Source of the DNA: Novosphingobium malaysiense
GTDB taxonomy: Bacteria > Pseudomonadota > Alphaproteobacteria > Sphingomonadales > Sphingomonadaceae
Direction of reading: 5' to 3'
DNA: 64,000 bases
Assembly: GCF_000802225.1 (NCBI RefSeq)
Contig: NZ_JTDI01000007.1
Location: 248,001 to 312,000, forward strand
Part shown: piece after piece, positions 45,840-62,650 of the stretch
How positions within the stretch are numbered: the first letter of the stretch is position 1
How the letters are laid out: each line of letters starts with the position of its first letter
Translations under genes and position numbers: made by a program
Notes under the pieces: model-generated
Told to the model about the DNA's origin: nothing
The model's database searches: none
Seen by the model: the letters and a program-made list of their open reading frames with translations, nothing else

Positions 45840-46355
45840 TCAGGCAGCGTCCTTGGCGGCGTAGGCGCCGAAGACACGCGCCAGCTTGGCCGCCGGAGCG
45901 GTCGAGAGCTGGGCGATCTTCGTGGCCGGAGCCTGAACGAGACCAATGAGCTTGGCACGCAGTTCGTCGAGCGAGGGCATCGAGGCGAGAGCCTTGACAC
46001 CGTCTGCATCCAGAACGTTCGTGCCCATTGCGCCGCCGACGATCTCGAGCTTGTCGGTCGTCTTGGCGAAGTCGACAACGGCCTTGGCAGCTGCGACGGG
46101 GTCCACCGAAGAGGCGATGGCCGTCGGGCCGGTCAGGAAGTCGCCGATACCGACATAGTCGGTGTCCGCAATGGCAAGCTTGGCAAGACGGTTCTTCGCA
46201 ACCTTGTAGGACGCGCCGGCTTCACGGATCTTCGTGCGCAGTTCGGTGGACTGGGCCACCGTCATGCCGAGGTTGCGGGTGATGACCACCACGCCGACCT
46301 CGTTGAAGACCGCGTTGAGCTGGGCGACCGAATCGGCTTTCTGCGAACGATCCAT
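45840..46355 (-). CDS. rplJ: 50S ribosomal protein L10
   Basis: A 171-residue protein that anchors L7/L12 to the ribosome. It starts MDRSQKADSVAQLNAVFNEVGVVVITRNLGMTVAQS and ends with helices that bind L7/L12. A ggagtaagg site precedes the ATG. rplK and rplA, usually just upstream, are absent here. Confidence 0.98.
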   Translation of the reverse strand: MDRSQKADSVAQLNAVFNEVGVVVITRNLGMTVAQSTELRTKIREAGASYKVAKNRLAKLAIADTDYVGIGDFLTGPTAIASSVDPVAAAKAVVDFAKTTDKLEIVGGAMGTNVLDADGVKALASMPSLDELRAKLIGLVQAPATKIAQLSTAPAAKLARVFGAYAAKDAA

Positions 46356-46826
46356 GCCTTACTCCTTCACATATGACCGATCGGGATTGCCCCGAACGGC
46401 CGGCTACGTTTGTCCATGGCGCCAGAAGCACCATGGGCGAGTCCGTTCGATGGGGAAGGAGTATCGCGCCTGAAACGCGATGGTGGCGACACGCTCAAAG
46501 GAGCGAGGGCCGGAAGATTTCCTGTTCCCCGTCTAGGCTGCAAATTAAGAGGGAAGCCCTCAGCAGCGGTCTCGGACGGATGATCGGCAGGCTGGGCCCG
46601 CCGGTCGGAGCGGGCCATTGGCGCAATTGCCTTCAAGAGTCAAGCAGAGGTTCACCGCGCAACCGCCGTCGGAAAGCCGGTTCTGCGGCCACCGGGCGAC
46701 AGCCGGAATGGGTCCTCGTGAGACAAAGTACGGGACTCCACGTAATCACGAGCAACCGTTTCTTAACAATCGTACTTCAGCCTGACTCGTGTCATGGGGG
46801 CCCAGAACAGCCAGGAGGCAGTTCAC
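46356..46826. other. 471-base gap without a gene: rplJ leader and promoter region
   Basis: No convincing gene lies here. On the minus strand it is the leader of rplJ, expected to hold the L10-binding RNA structure that represses rplJL. I could not pin down a promoter: TTGACT at 46638-46643 has no good -10. On the plus strand it holds the promoter of the next small gene. Confidence 0.5.
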
Positions 46827-47108
46827 ATGCGCTCGAACGAATACAGATCCGTTCCCTTCTCCATCGGCGGCGTCGCCCATCCGAAGCCGGCGCGCACGAC
46901 CATCGAAGCACCGACCTCGGCAAAGCACTTCGGCCCGGAAGACGCCAAGGGCTTCAAGCCGATGTTCTTCGGCCACGACCGTCCCCAAAGCGACGCAGAA
47001 GCGCAGTTGCGGCTCGACTGGGAGCAGGCCGCCGCAAGGATGATCGAGAAGGCCTACGCAAAGGATGGCGACAATGAAAAAGGGGCCCTGATCGACCTCA
47101 CGGTCTGA
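46827..47108 (+). CDS. Small hypothetical protein
   Basis: A 93-residue hydrophilic protein: MRSNEYRSVPFSIGGVAHPKPAR, then FGPEDAKGFKPMFFGHDRPQSDAEAQL and a helical LDWEQAAARMIEKAYAKDG. A strong aggaggc site precedes the ATG at 46827, which speaks for a real gene. I do not recognise the family. It converges on the XRE regulator gene. Confidence 0.6.
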   Translation: MRSNEYRSVPFSIGGVAHPKPARTTIEAPTSAKHFGPEDAKGFKPMFFGHDRPQSDAEAQLRLDWEQAAARMIEKAYAKDGDNEKGALIDLTV

Positions 47109-47158
47109 CCAGAGCCCCGACGCACATCGGCCTCGCCCGGGAACCGCCAGTGCACAGT

Positions 47159-47410
47159 TCAGGTTTGCCTATTGCCCGCTTCGAATTCCAGCAGGTCGCC
47201 AGGCTGACAGTCCAGTTCCCGGCAGATCGCCTCCAGCGTCGAAAACCGGATTGCCTTGGCCTTGCCCGTCTTGAGTATGGACAGGTTCGCCAGGGTTATG
47301 CCGATACGCTCGGCCAGTTCGGTCAGCGTCATGCGCCGCGCATGCAGCAGGTCGTCAAGTCGCACCACGATCTGGCCTCCTTCCGCGGTATCGGTCTCGT
47401 CGGCGGCCAT
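47159..47410 (-). CDS. XRE-family (YozG-like) transcriptional regulator
   Basis: An 83-residue one-domain repressor; the helix-turn-helix is DLLHARRMTLTELAERIGITLANLSILKTGKAKAIRF, ending CQPGDLLEFE. This is the small Cro/CI type that pairs with DUF2975 membrane proteins (YozG-YoaS in Bacillus). Its start overlaps the DUF2975 stop (TAATG), so the two are translated together. It may bind the palindrome at 48164. Confidence 0.9.
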   Translation of the reverse strand: MAADETDTAEGGQIVVRLDDLLHARRMTLTELAERIGITLANLSILKTGKAKAIRFSTLEAICRELDCQPGDLLEFEAGNRQT

Positions 47411-47955
47411 TACACGGTCCCTTCGAGTTCTTCGCGCATTTCAGCGCCCTTGCGGAAGACGCGAGCGAGGATGAAGAGGATGAGCATGAGCAGCAGCCCG
47501 TTGCCATCGACGCCACCCGAGTGAATTTCCACGTCCTTGCCGGCGCCTTCGGTGACGTTGTGAATCCAGATGCCAATGGCGCTGACCGGCAGGCTCGTGA
47601 TCTGAACGGCAAGCGTAAGCCACGCCATCTGCGTGAGCCGCCGCGCATTGACGGGCACGAACGGATCGCCATCGCCGACGGTGTCGACGATCTGCTTGAG
47701 CAGCTGGAATATCCTGAACAGCAAGGCCAGCAATACGGCCGCGAACAGGCAGACGGCCGCGATCGCCAGAATGAATTGCGTAAAGCCTAGGCCCGGCGCT
47801 TCCTGTGTCAGCTCCGCGATGATCGTCTCGCGCATGAAGAAGACGACCGGTGCGGCAACCACGCAGGCTACCGCCGCCACGGCCATCACGACCATGAGGA
47901 ACCAGAGAATGCCCTTGGCGATGGCGAGGAGCGGATCGCGGGTGATCGACGTCAT
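47410..47955 (-). CDS. DUF2975 membrane protein
   Basis: A 181-residue protein with four hydrophobic segments (about 11-37, 55-85, 108-130 and 150-170) and the DUF2975 marks DPLLAIAKGILWFL and VGDGDPFVPVNARRL. Function unknown; such proteins sit beside YozG-like regulators. The ATG at 47955 opens the first helix. Middle of a three-gene unit, 14 bases after the small exported protein. Confidence 0.85.
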   Translation of the reverse strand: MTSITRDPLLAIAKGILWFLMVVMAVAAVACVVAAPVVFFMRETIIAELTQEAPGLGFTQFILAIAAVCLFAAVLLALLFRIFQLLKQIVDTVGDGDPFVPVNARRLTQMAWLTLAVQITSLPVSAIGIWIHNVTEGAGKDVEIHSGGVDGNGLLLMLILFILARVFRKGAEMREELEGTV

Positions 47956-47969
47956 GTATCCGCTCCCGC

Positions 47970-48152
47970 TTACATCAGCGCCGGGACGTAGGCGCCCTGC
48001 GCTGCTAGAACGACGATTTCCTGCACGACCGGCGAGGTCGCCCGGGCATGTGCCGGCGCGGACAGGGTGGGCAGCCACAGGCTGGCAGCAAAGACCAAAG
48101 CCATGACAGCGGCGACGGGACGATAGGTTGTCCGGGTATCTTGAGTTGTCAT
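47970..48152 (-). CDS. Small exported protein
   Basis: A 60-residue protein with a signal peptide (YRPVAAVMALVFAASLWLPTLSAPAHA-RA), leaving about 26 mature residues ending EIVVLAAQGAYVPALM. The mature part is hydrophobic and lacks Cys. It is the first gene of the DUF2975/XRE unit and directly follows a predicted promoter and operator. I recognise no family; a secreted or membrane-active peptide is one possibility. Confidence 0.6.
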   Translation of the reverse strand: MTTQDTRTTYRPVAAVMALVFAASLWLPTLSAPAHARATSPVVQEIVVLAAQGAYVPALM

Positions 48153-48163
48153 TTCACGTTCTC

Positions 48164-48180
48164 CGATATGCGTCATATCG
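48164..48180. promoter_or_regulatory. Operator over the predicted start site of the DUF2975 unit
   Basis: CGATATG-cgt-CATATCG is a perfect 7-bp inverted repeat covering the predicted transcription start at about 48178. A repressor such as the XRE protein of the same unit would block transcription there. Confidence 0.55.
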
Positions 48181-48184
48181 AAAT

Positions 48185-48213
48185 TCAATAAGGCCGAGCC
48201 GACTTATTGTCAA
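48185..48213 (-). promoter_or_regulatory. Predicted promoter of the exported protein-DUF2975-XRE unit
   Basis: On the minus strand, TTGACA, a 17-base spacer and TATTGA. The -35 is consensus; the -10 is 4 of 6. It lies 33 bases before the first gene's start. Confidence 0.65.
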
Positions 48214-48308
48214 ACGATAATATCGAAAAACAATATCTCGCTGATCGTTTCGCGGTAAACAGCGCGGAGCGGGGTGCATTGGCGCTTGTCCGGCGGTCCC
48301 GCAGTCAC

Positions 48309-49631
48309 TCAGGAAATCCGCATGGCGCGCCTGCCGATCTCCCGGGCCTCCCACAGCTTGAGGAACACGGTGAAGGTATGCAGGCAGTTCCGCGCCGGTT
48401 CCACGGCAAGCACCGCCGGATCGCGGGGTCCGCTCGCCTCGAATATCCCCGGCAGGCGAAATTCGATGATCTCGGGAAAAGCCAGTACCCGGGCGACGCC
48501 CATGGCCGCTACGTGCACCATGAGATGCTCCTCGAGTTCGCGCGCGGTGATCGCCGGTCCGCCGCCGGAACGGTATTCCTCGACGAACAGGCCGAGCAGG
48601 TCGTCGAGGTGCTTGTCCCAGACATCGTGGTGGGCGGCGGATAGACCGCCCCACAGCGCCGCGCCGAAAGTGATCTGGCCTGCCCGCCCCCAATCGATCA
48701 GGCCGCAATGCAGGCCTTCCGTCTGCCGCCAGAAAAAGGCGTTGTCGATGTGCGCGTTCCAGTGGTTCAGGGCAATCATGCGGGGATCGCCCGTCAGGAA
48801 AGCCTGGATCGCGCTTTCGTTTTCGCGCACCTGCAAGACTTCGCGATGAAAGCGCGCCAGGAAGTCGGCCGAACGCACTCCGGCAGGAAAATGCTGCGGC
48901 GCGCGCTCGACGAAAGCTCTCGACTGGGCCAGTTGCACGTCCAGTGTCTCCGCATCCTGCCGGATCGGATCCGCGCTGCCGGTTGCGGGATGCCAGGGAA
49001 AGAGCATCTCCACTTCGGACGAAAGCTGCCCCGCCTTGTGCGCCGCAGCCATCCTCGCGAGTGCGGTAACTATGGCCTGGTAGTAAGGCAGCGGATCACC
49101 CATCGTGGCGAAATCGAGCGTCTTGGGGCGATGGGACTCGACATGCCGGCCGCCGGCCTCTTCTCCGAAGGCAATCCTTTCGGTGATCACGATGCCGGTG
49201 CCGGTCGCCTCGTCGTAGTCGGCGAAGTAGGGCTCGGCCGTCGCGATCGGGAAACCCGGTTGCCGCGCCAGGGCCATGAACGGCGCTTCGCTGGCCATTT
49301 CATAGCGCCCGGGATGATCGCGGCGCCGGTCGGTAAAATCGCGGGAGAACTTCACGAATAGCGCCGTGCGCAGGGCGGGGTCCGGTCGGGCATATTCGAT
49401 ATCGAGCAGAAACTTCGCCCCGGTGCTGCCGCCGGGACACTTTTCGAGCCGGACGATGCGCTCCACTGCATTATCGGCAGGCAGAGACCCGAAACGCCGG
49501 AATGCAGCGGTCAGCCATGGCGCGCCGTCTTCCATCAGCGCATCCCCGTGCGCGGGCAGCACGATGCCCGTGGCATCGCCCGGCGCGCGATCCAGTTCGA
49601 CGGGTTCGGGGAGAGGCTGCGGATTGCTCAT
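48309..49631 (-). CDS. Phosphotransferase (APH/choline kinase-like) family protein
   Basis: A protein of about 440 residues with a kinase-like C-lobe. The catalytic loop HWNAHIDNAFFW (His-x-Asn-x-His-x-Asp-Asn) and the metal motif LIDWGRAG (Asp-Trp-Gly) are both intact. KFLLDIEY-like ATP-lobe strands lie near residue 85. The substrate is unknown; sphingomonads have many such genes. The ATG at 49631 has AAGGTG upstream. It is divergent from rpoB. Confidence 0.82.
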   Translation of the reverse strand: MSNPQPLPEPVELDRAPGDATGIVLPAHGDALMEDGAPWLTAAFRRFGSLPADNAVERIVRLEKCPGGSTGAKFLLDIEYARPDPALRTALFVKFSRDFTDRRRDHPGRYEMASEAPFMALARQPGFPIATAEPYFADYDEATGTGIVITERIAFGEEAGGRHVESHRPKTLDFATMGDPLPYYQAIVTALARMAAAHKAGQLSSEVEMLFPWHPATGSADPIRQDAETLDVQLAQSRAFVERAPQHFPAGVRSADFLARFHREVLQVRENESAIQAFLTGDPRMIALNHWNAHIDNAFFWRQTEGLHCGLIDWGRAGQITFGAALWGGLSAAHHDVWDKHLDDLLGLFVEEYRSGGGPAITARELEEHLMVHVAAMGVARVLAFPEIIEFRLPGIFEASGPRDPAVLAVEPARNCLHTFTVFLKLWEAREIGRRAMRIS

Positions 49632-49660
49632 CACACCTTCATATGCCGCGCGCTGCGTGT

Positions 49661-49689
49661 TTGACACGTCGCCGGTGCGATCCTATATG
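49661..49689 (+). promoter_or_regulatory. Predicted rpoBC promoter
   Basis: TTGACA, a 17-base spacer and TATATG, near consensus. Transcription would start at about 49696 and give a 5' leader of about 250 bases before rpoB. It overlaps the start of the divergent phosphotransferase gene region. Confidence 0.75.
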
Positions 49690-49948
49690 CCGGGTTCGCT
49701 CGGCGCTTCGAGCAAGGCGGGTCCATGCGCGGGGACACGCCCGGGAAGGAAGCGATCCGGGTTTCCATCTGACGCCAGGCTGCAGGCTGCAACGACGCCC
49801 TTTCGAGGGTTTCCTTGCACGCCGAGCGGCCTTTTGGCGTTTCCGGTGGACCGCTAGAATGCGGAAAAACGTCCTCGCAAGACGAAAAATTTTCGGGCCC
49901 TTCACTGCGAATCGGCCCTCCTAGAGAAGCGAAGAGGCAAAGACCCAC

Positions 49949-54109
<4,161 letters not shown>

Positions 54110-54183
54110 CAAGGCCGGGCGGGGCCCTGCGCTCCGCCCGCCTCCTCCGCCTCGAGAATTTACCCCTCACAGGGAACTGAACC

Positions 54184-58512
<4,329 letters not shown>

Positions 58513-58545
58513 GCCTCCCTTTCTTCCGCCTGACAGGCATACGAG

Positions 58546-58574
58546 ACCCCGCCGGTGCGAACCGGCGGGGTTTT
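58546..58574 (+). terminator. rpoBC terminator
   Basis: ACCCCGCCGGT-gcga-ACCGGCGGGGT, an 11-bp perfect stem with a GNRA loop, then TTT. It starts 34 bases after the rpoC stop. Confidence 0.9.
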
Positions 58575-58816
58575 CCGTTTCCGCGTTTGCAATCGTTCTA
58601 GCTCGCCAGCCAGATCACCTCGCCGCACCGACTAGACAACTTGGCGACTCGAATGTCCGCCGGTTGATGGTCGCCGACCCTGCGCCGGGGCGAGCTGAAG
58701 AGGAAACGTCGCAACGGGATCGACAAACGACATTTGCCACCCGACCGACGGCATGGCGTTGCCGCAGTGGCGGCGCTAGATGAGCGCACCCCCCGCTCCC
58801 GCAAGGCTTAGGTCAG

Positions 58817-58927
58817 ATGTTTGCCCCGGTATCGAAAGTGACGCACGCTGCGATGGCTTCGGTCATCGGCATGACCGCTTTCGCCATCTGGACCAGCCTT
58901 GCGGGACTTTCCGGCAATATGGCCTGA
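58817..58927 (+). CDS. Possible 36-residue membrane peptide
   Basis: MFAPVSKVTHAAMASVIGM..., with a hydrophobic middle (MASVIGMTAFAIWTSLAG) able to span the membrane. The ATG has only a weak ribosome site (aggtcag). It lies between the rpoBC terminator and the convergent protease gene. Too short for confidence; included because the hydrophobic pattern is regular. Confidence 0.3.
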   Translation: MFAPVSKVTHAAMASVIGMTAFAIWTSLAGLSGNMA

Positions 58928-58932
58928 ATCTC

Positions 58933-59460
58933 TCACGGCTCGCCGCCCAGGATCATGCGATCGCCTTCGATCCGCACGCCCTTCAGCTCGGCGAGAAACG
59001 ACTGGCCCAGCAGGGAGACGTCGAGCCCCTCGGGAATGATCGCGGCGGGAACATCGTGGGCCGCGAAGTCTTCCAACTCGACCCGTTGCAGCCTGACCGG
59101 CACGCCATAGACCGTCCCGCTGGCCCCCCGGCCGACCGGGACCAGATCGGATTCGTTCCAGACCAGCCCGATTGCCTGCGCGTCCGAGCCCGTCAGTGCA
59201 ACGACACTGGCTCCGGTATCGACCAGAAAATGCGTCGAACGCGCATCGACGTCGGCATCCGCGTAGAAATGCCCGTCTTGTGCTCGCTCTAGCACGGTGC
59301 CGCCACTCAGCCAGGCTTCGCGGCTGGTCGGGTCGGCTGCAGTTGGCAAGGCTTCCGGCTTGCCGGCGGATTGGTGCTGGCCACGGCCCGAAAGGCCGGG
59401 CGCAATCCAGCCGACGAGGGCTACTGTCGCGAAAAGAAGAATGACGGGACCGGCGCGCAT
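58933..59460 (-). CDS. Retropepsin-like aspartic protease (TIGR02281 type)
   Basis: A protein of about 175 residues with one N-terminal membrane helix (PVILLFATVALVGWIAPGL). The protease domain carries the active site FLVDTGASVVALT, a Gly-rich flap (GASGTVYGVPVRL) and LLGQSFLAEL near the end. Such single-domain enzymes work as dimers in the periplasm. The ATG at 59460 is preferred over a GTG at 59478. It follows the membrane protein gene by 34 bases. Confidence 0.88.
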   Translation of the reverse strand: MRAGPVILLFATVALVGWIAPGLSGRGQHQSAGKPEALPTAADPTSREAWLSGGTVLERAQDGHFYADADVDARSTHFLVDTGASVVALTGSDAQAIGLVWNESDLVPVGRGASGTVYGVPVRLQRVELEDFAAHDVPAAIIPEGLDVSLLGQSFLAELKGVRIEGDRMILGGEP

Positions 59461-59494
59461 GTGGGCACGATAGCGCACAAAGGATTATGGCCGG

Positions 59495-60220
59495 TTAAGG
59501 CGTTTCCGCAGCCGGACCGCCCAACCTGTAGCCATGGTGCATCGCCGTGCCCGCCAGCGTCGCCATCAAGCCGACGACGAGCGCATCCCACGCCATCAGC
59601 GACCAGACCAGCGAGTCCGGCCGGCCCAGTGCAGCCATATGGTTCCAGTTGTGCACGGCCTGCAACAGAACCCAGCCCGGCCCAAAATGAACCGCGATGC
59701 GCAGGGCCTGGCCCCAACCTCGGCTGTAGACTTGCGCCAGTCCGGTCTGCCGGTCGCCGACCAGACCGCCGATCATCAGGACGAGGCCGGGCAGACTGGC
59801 AACCGTCAGTACCGCGGCCACCAGCGTCGCCGCTTGCGGCGAAATCCCGGCAGTCAACATGCCGGGCAGCGACGCCACGATCTGGATCGCAAAGCCGACA
59901 AGCACCTGGCGCCAGCCGATCGCGGCAAAGCTCCACAAGCGCGTTCCTCGCTCCCGATTGGCCCAGACCAGGGCTGCCATGACAACGCAAATGATCAGGC
60001 CGGCAACCTTGATCGCGGCCGATGCCATGCGCTGCGGATCGACCGCCAACGCCCGAAATGCGTCGCCATTCTCGAACATGCCGATGCGCACTTCGACAAC
60101 GTGCTGCGCGAATTCGGGAAGGATCGCGATCAGCGGCACGATCGGCGCAAGGCGCCAGAGCAGGAAGCTATCGCGTTGCGTGGCCAGGAAAGCCGCGAAT
60201 TCGCGTTTGACTACGCTCAC
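59495..60220 (-). CDS. Polytopic membrane protein of unknown function
   Basis: A 241-residue protein with about five hydrophobic segments: LLWRLAPIVPLIAILP, VAGLIICVVMAALVWA, a long stretch around residues 105-155, and LMAWDALVVGLMATLAG. I do not recognise a family. The GTG at 60220 overlaps the ispG stop (GTGA), so it is coupled to ispG. Confidence 0.65.
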   Translation of the reverse strand: MSVVKREFAAFLATQRDSFLLWRLAPIVPLIAILPEFAQHVVEVRIGMFENGDAFRALAVDPQRMASAAIKVAGLIICVVMAALVWANRERGTRLWSFAAIGWRQVLVGFAIQIVASLPGMLTAGISPQAATLVAAVLTVASLPGLVLMIGGLVGDRQTGLAQVYSRGWGQALRIAVHFGPGWVLLQAVHNWNHMAALGRPDSLVWSLMAWDALVVGLMATLAGTAMHHGYRLGGPAAETP

Positions 60221-61344
60221 TCAGCGGCGACCGCCTGGGCCTGTTCCGCCGCTTCGATCTCGGCCGCCTTGGCTTCGACCAGAGACACGATGTGGTCGAG
60301 CATGTCGTCGCTCTGTACGTGATGATCGGTCACACCCGAAAGATAGACCATGTGCTTGCCATTGCCGCCGCCGGTGATGCCGATGTCGGTTTCGCGCGCC
60401 TCTCCCGGACCGTTCACGACGCAACCGAGGACAGAGAGCGACAGCGGCGTCTTGATATGCTGCAGGCGCGCCTCCAGCGCCTCGACCGTGCGGATCACGT
60501 CGAAGCCCTGCCGTGCGCAGGAAGGACACGAGACCACGCGAACGCCGCGCGTGCGCAGCCCCAGAGCCTTGAGGATCTCGAAGCCGACACGCACTTCCTC
60601 TTCGGGCTCAGCCGACAGCGAGACGCGCAAGGTGTCGCCGATTCCCGCCCAGAGCATGTTGCCGATGCCGATCGCCGATTTCACCGTACCACCGATCAGC
60701 CCGCCGGCCTCGGTAATGCCGAGATGCAGCGGACAGTCCACCGCATCGGCAAGGCCCTGATAGGCCGCCACGGCGAGGAAAACGTCGCTGGCCTTCACGG
60801 CCACCTTGTAGTCGTGGAAATCATGGTCCTGCAGCAGCTTGATATGATCGAGCGCCGATTCCACCAGCGCTTCGGGGCAGGGCTCGCCGTACTTTTCGAG
60901 CAGGTCGCGCTCGAGGCTGCCGGCATTCACGCCGATGCGGATGGCGCAACCGTTGGCCTTGGCGGCGCGCACCACTTCCGCCACGCGTGCGTCCGAGCCG
61001 ATATTGCCGGGATTGATGCGCAGGCAAGCCGCGCCGGCATCGGCAGCTTCGAGCGCGCGCTTGTAGTGGAAATGGATGTCCGCGATCAGCGGCACTTGCG
61101 CGGCCCTTGCAATCTCGCGGAAGGCTGTCGTGCTTTCCACGTCCGGGCAGGACACGCGGATGAGATCGGCGCCGGCATCCTCGCAGCGGCGGATCTGGTC
61201 GATCGTCGCCTTCGCGTCGGACGTGGGGGTGTTGGTCATGGTCTGCACCGTAATCGGGGCATCGCCGCCGACGGGCACGCTGCCGACCATGATCTGGCGG
61301 CTCTTGCGGCGCTCGATATCGCGCCAGGGGCGTACTGAAGACAT
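60217..61344 (-). CDS. ispG: 4-hydroxy-3-methylbut-2-enyl-diphosphate synthase
   Basis: A roughly 375-residue MEP-pathway enzyme that makes HMBPP from MEcPP. The [4Fe-4S] cluster residues lie in SCPSCARQ and LGCVVNGPGEARETDIG. The N-terminal barrel holds PTSDAKATIDQIRRCEDAGADLIRVS and PLIADIHFHYKRAL. The ATG at 61344 fits the family start. It supplies isoprenoid units for quinones and carotenoids. Confidence 0.97.
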   Translation of the reverse strand: MSSVRPWRDIERRKSRQIMVGSVPVGGDAPITVQTMTNTPTSDAKATIDQIRRCEDAGADLIRVSCPDVESTTAFREIARAAQVPLIADIHFHYKRALEAADAGAACLRINPGNIGSDARVAEVVRAAKANGCAIRIGVNAGSLERDLLEKYGEPCPEALVESALDHIKLLQDHDFHDYKVAVKASDVFLAVAAYQGLADAVDCPLHLGITEAGGLIGGTVKSAIGIGNMLWAGIGDTLRVSLSAEPEEEVRVGFEILKALGLRTRGVRVVSCPSCARQGFDVIRTVEALEARLQHIKTPLSLSVLGCVVNGPGEARETDIGITGGGNGKHMVYLSGVTDHHVQSDDMLDHIVSLVEAKAAEIEAAEQAQAVAAE

Positions 61345-61459
61345 GAGAGCCCTATAGGCGCTCGGCGTGAGGGTTTGAAGCCGGTTCCAATCGACCAATG
61401 CAATTCGCTGCTCTGCCAGCGCATTTTTCATCGCGGCCGACCGGAGTTAGAGCGGTGCC

Positions 61460-62590
61460 ATGACGCAAAAACAACGCAAGAAGCCCATGTTCAAGATCGC
61501 TTCGCTATCGATCGCCGCAGTTCTTGCTGCCGCAACAGCCCTCGTTGCGCTGCCGCTGCAAGCGGCGGATCACACCTCCGCCTGCAACAGCGTGGAATCC
61601 GAATCGGCCGACGCCGCCGCCTGCACGTTCGCCGGCATGCTCGAACGCATGTACACCTTCCCCGAACTTGGCGCCCGCTATGCAGCGGCGCTGCGCGAAG
61701 GCGTGGCCCAGGGCCACTATTCGGGTTCGGGCAAGCAGGAAGTCGCAAGCGCCATGTCGCGCGATCTGCAGGCCGTGTCCGTCGACAATCACCTGCGAGT
61801 CATCGCCCCGTCGCAAGCGGCCGCTCCCGCGAAAGCAGAGTCCGCCGCGCCGGCGAAGCCCGAGTTTCCGATCATCGAGCAGCCCGGTTGGATCGCTCCC
61901 GGCATCGCCTACATGCGCATCAACGAGTTTCCGGACGATCCGGCCGTGACCCGGCAGGTTGCCGCGTTCATGACCGCCCATGCCGACGCCAATGCCCTGA
62001 TCTTCGACCTGCGTACCCACCACGGCGGTGGCCTCGACCAGATCGACGCCATTCTCCCCTGGCTCTATTCCAGGCCTACCCGGCTGCTGACCATGGTGAC
62101 CAGCCAGGCGACCGAGAAGGAATTCGGTTCGCCGGTCGAAGGTGTGGCTTCGCTGCGCACGATACCCGACGAGCGGATGGCCATTCGCGAACATTGGGTG
62201 ACGCCCAACGACCGGACATCGCTCCGCAAAGCCAGGGTCTACCTGTTGACCGGACCGCGCACCGCATCGGCGGCCGAGCATTTCGCACTGGCTCTGAAAC
62301 GGACCCACCGCGCCACCCTGGTCGGGCAGTCGACGCGAGGGGCGAACCATTTCGGCGGGCAGGTCGACCTGCCTGGCGGTTTCACCGCGTTTCTTCCTGT
62401 CGGCAGGACTTACGACCCGGAAACCGGCCTCGACTGGGAAGGCGACGGCATAGCGCCCGACGTCGCGGTTTCGACGGAAGAGGCCCTGGAATGGGTGCTG
62501 ACCGACATGGGCCTGTCGTCCGCCGACGCAGAAGCGCTGTCGGCGAGCCATGAACCTACCCTGCCGATGGGTCCGCGTCCGCCCGCCTGA
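61460..62590 (+). CDS. Exported S41-family (C-terminal-processing-like) peptidase
   Basis: A 376-residue protein with a signal peptide ending near LQAA-DH. A helical N-domain leads to an S41 core: GIAYMRINEFPDD, ALIFDLRTHHGGGLDQI and the nucleophile loop LLTGPRTASAAEHFALALK with the Ser. There is no PDZ domain, as in the IRBP-like branch of S41. It may cleave periplasmic proteins or peptides. The ATG at 61460 is chosen; Met10 is an alternative. Confidence 0.85.
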   Translation: MTQKQRKKPMFKIASLSIAAVLAAATALVALPLQAADHTSACNSVESESADAAACTFAGMLERMYTFPELGARYAAALREGVAQGHYSGSGKQEVASAMSRDLQAVSVDNHLRVIAPSQAAAPAKAESAAPAKPEFPIIEQPGWIAPGIAYMRINEFPDDPAVTRQVAAFMTAHADANALIFDLRTHHGGGLDQIDAILPWLYSRPTRLLTMVTSQATEKEFGSPVEGVASLRTIPDERMAIREHWVTPNDRTSLRKARVYLLTGPRTASAAEHFALALKRTHRATLVGQSTRGANHFGGQVDLPGGFTAFLPVGRTYDPETGLDWEGDGIAPDVAVSTEEALEWVLTDMGLSSADAEALSASHEPTLPMGPRPPA

Positions 62591-62650
62591 TCTTTCCTGC
62601 CACGCTTGATGCCCTTTTGCCCCGCAGCGATTTCGGGCATGCAGGAGGAC

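Noticed and set aside
46367..46636. An 89-codon minus-strand frame just before rplJ
   Set aside because: It has no ribosome site at its start and lies in the expected leader region of rplJ; the product has no recognisable pattern.
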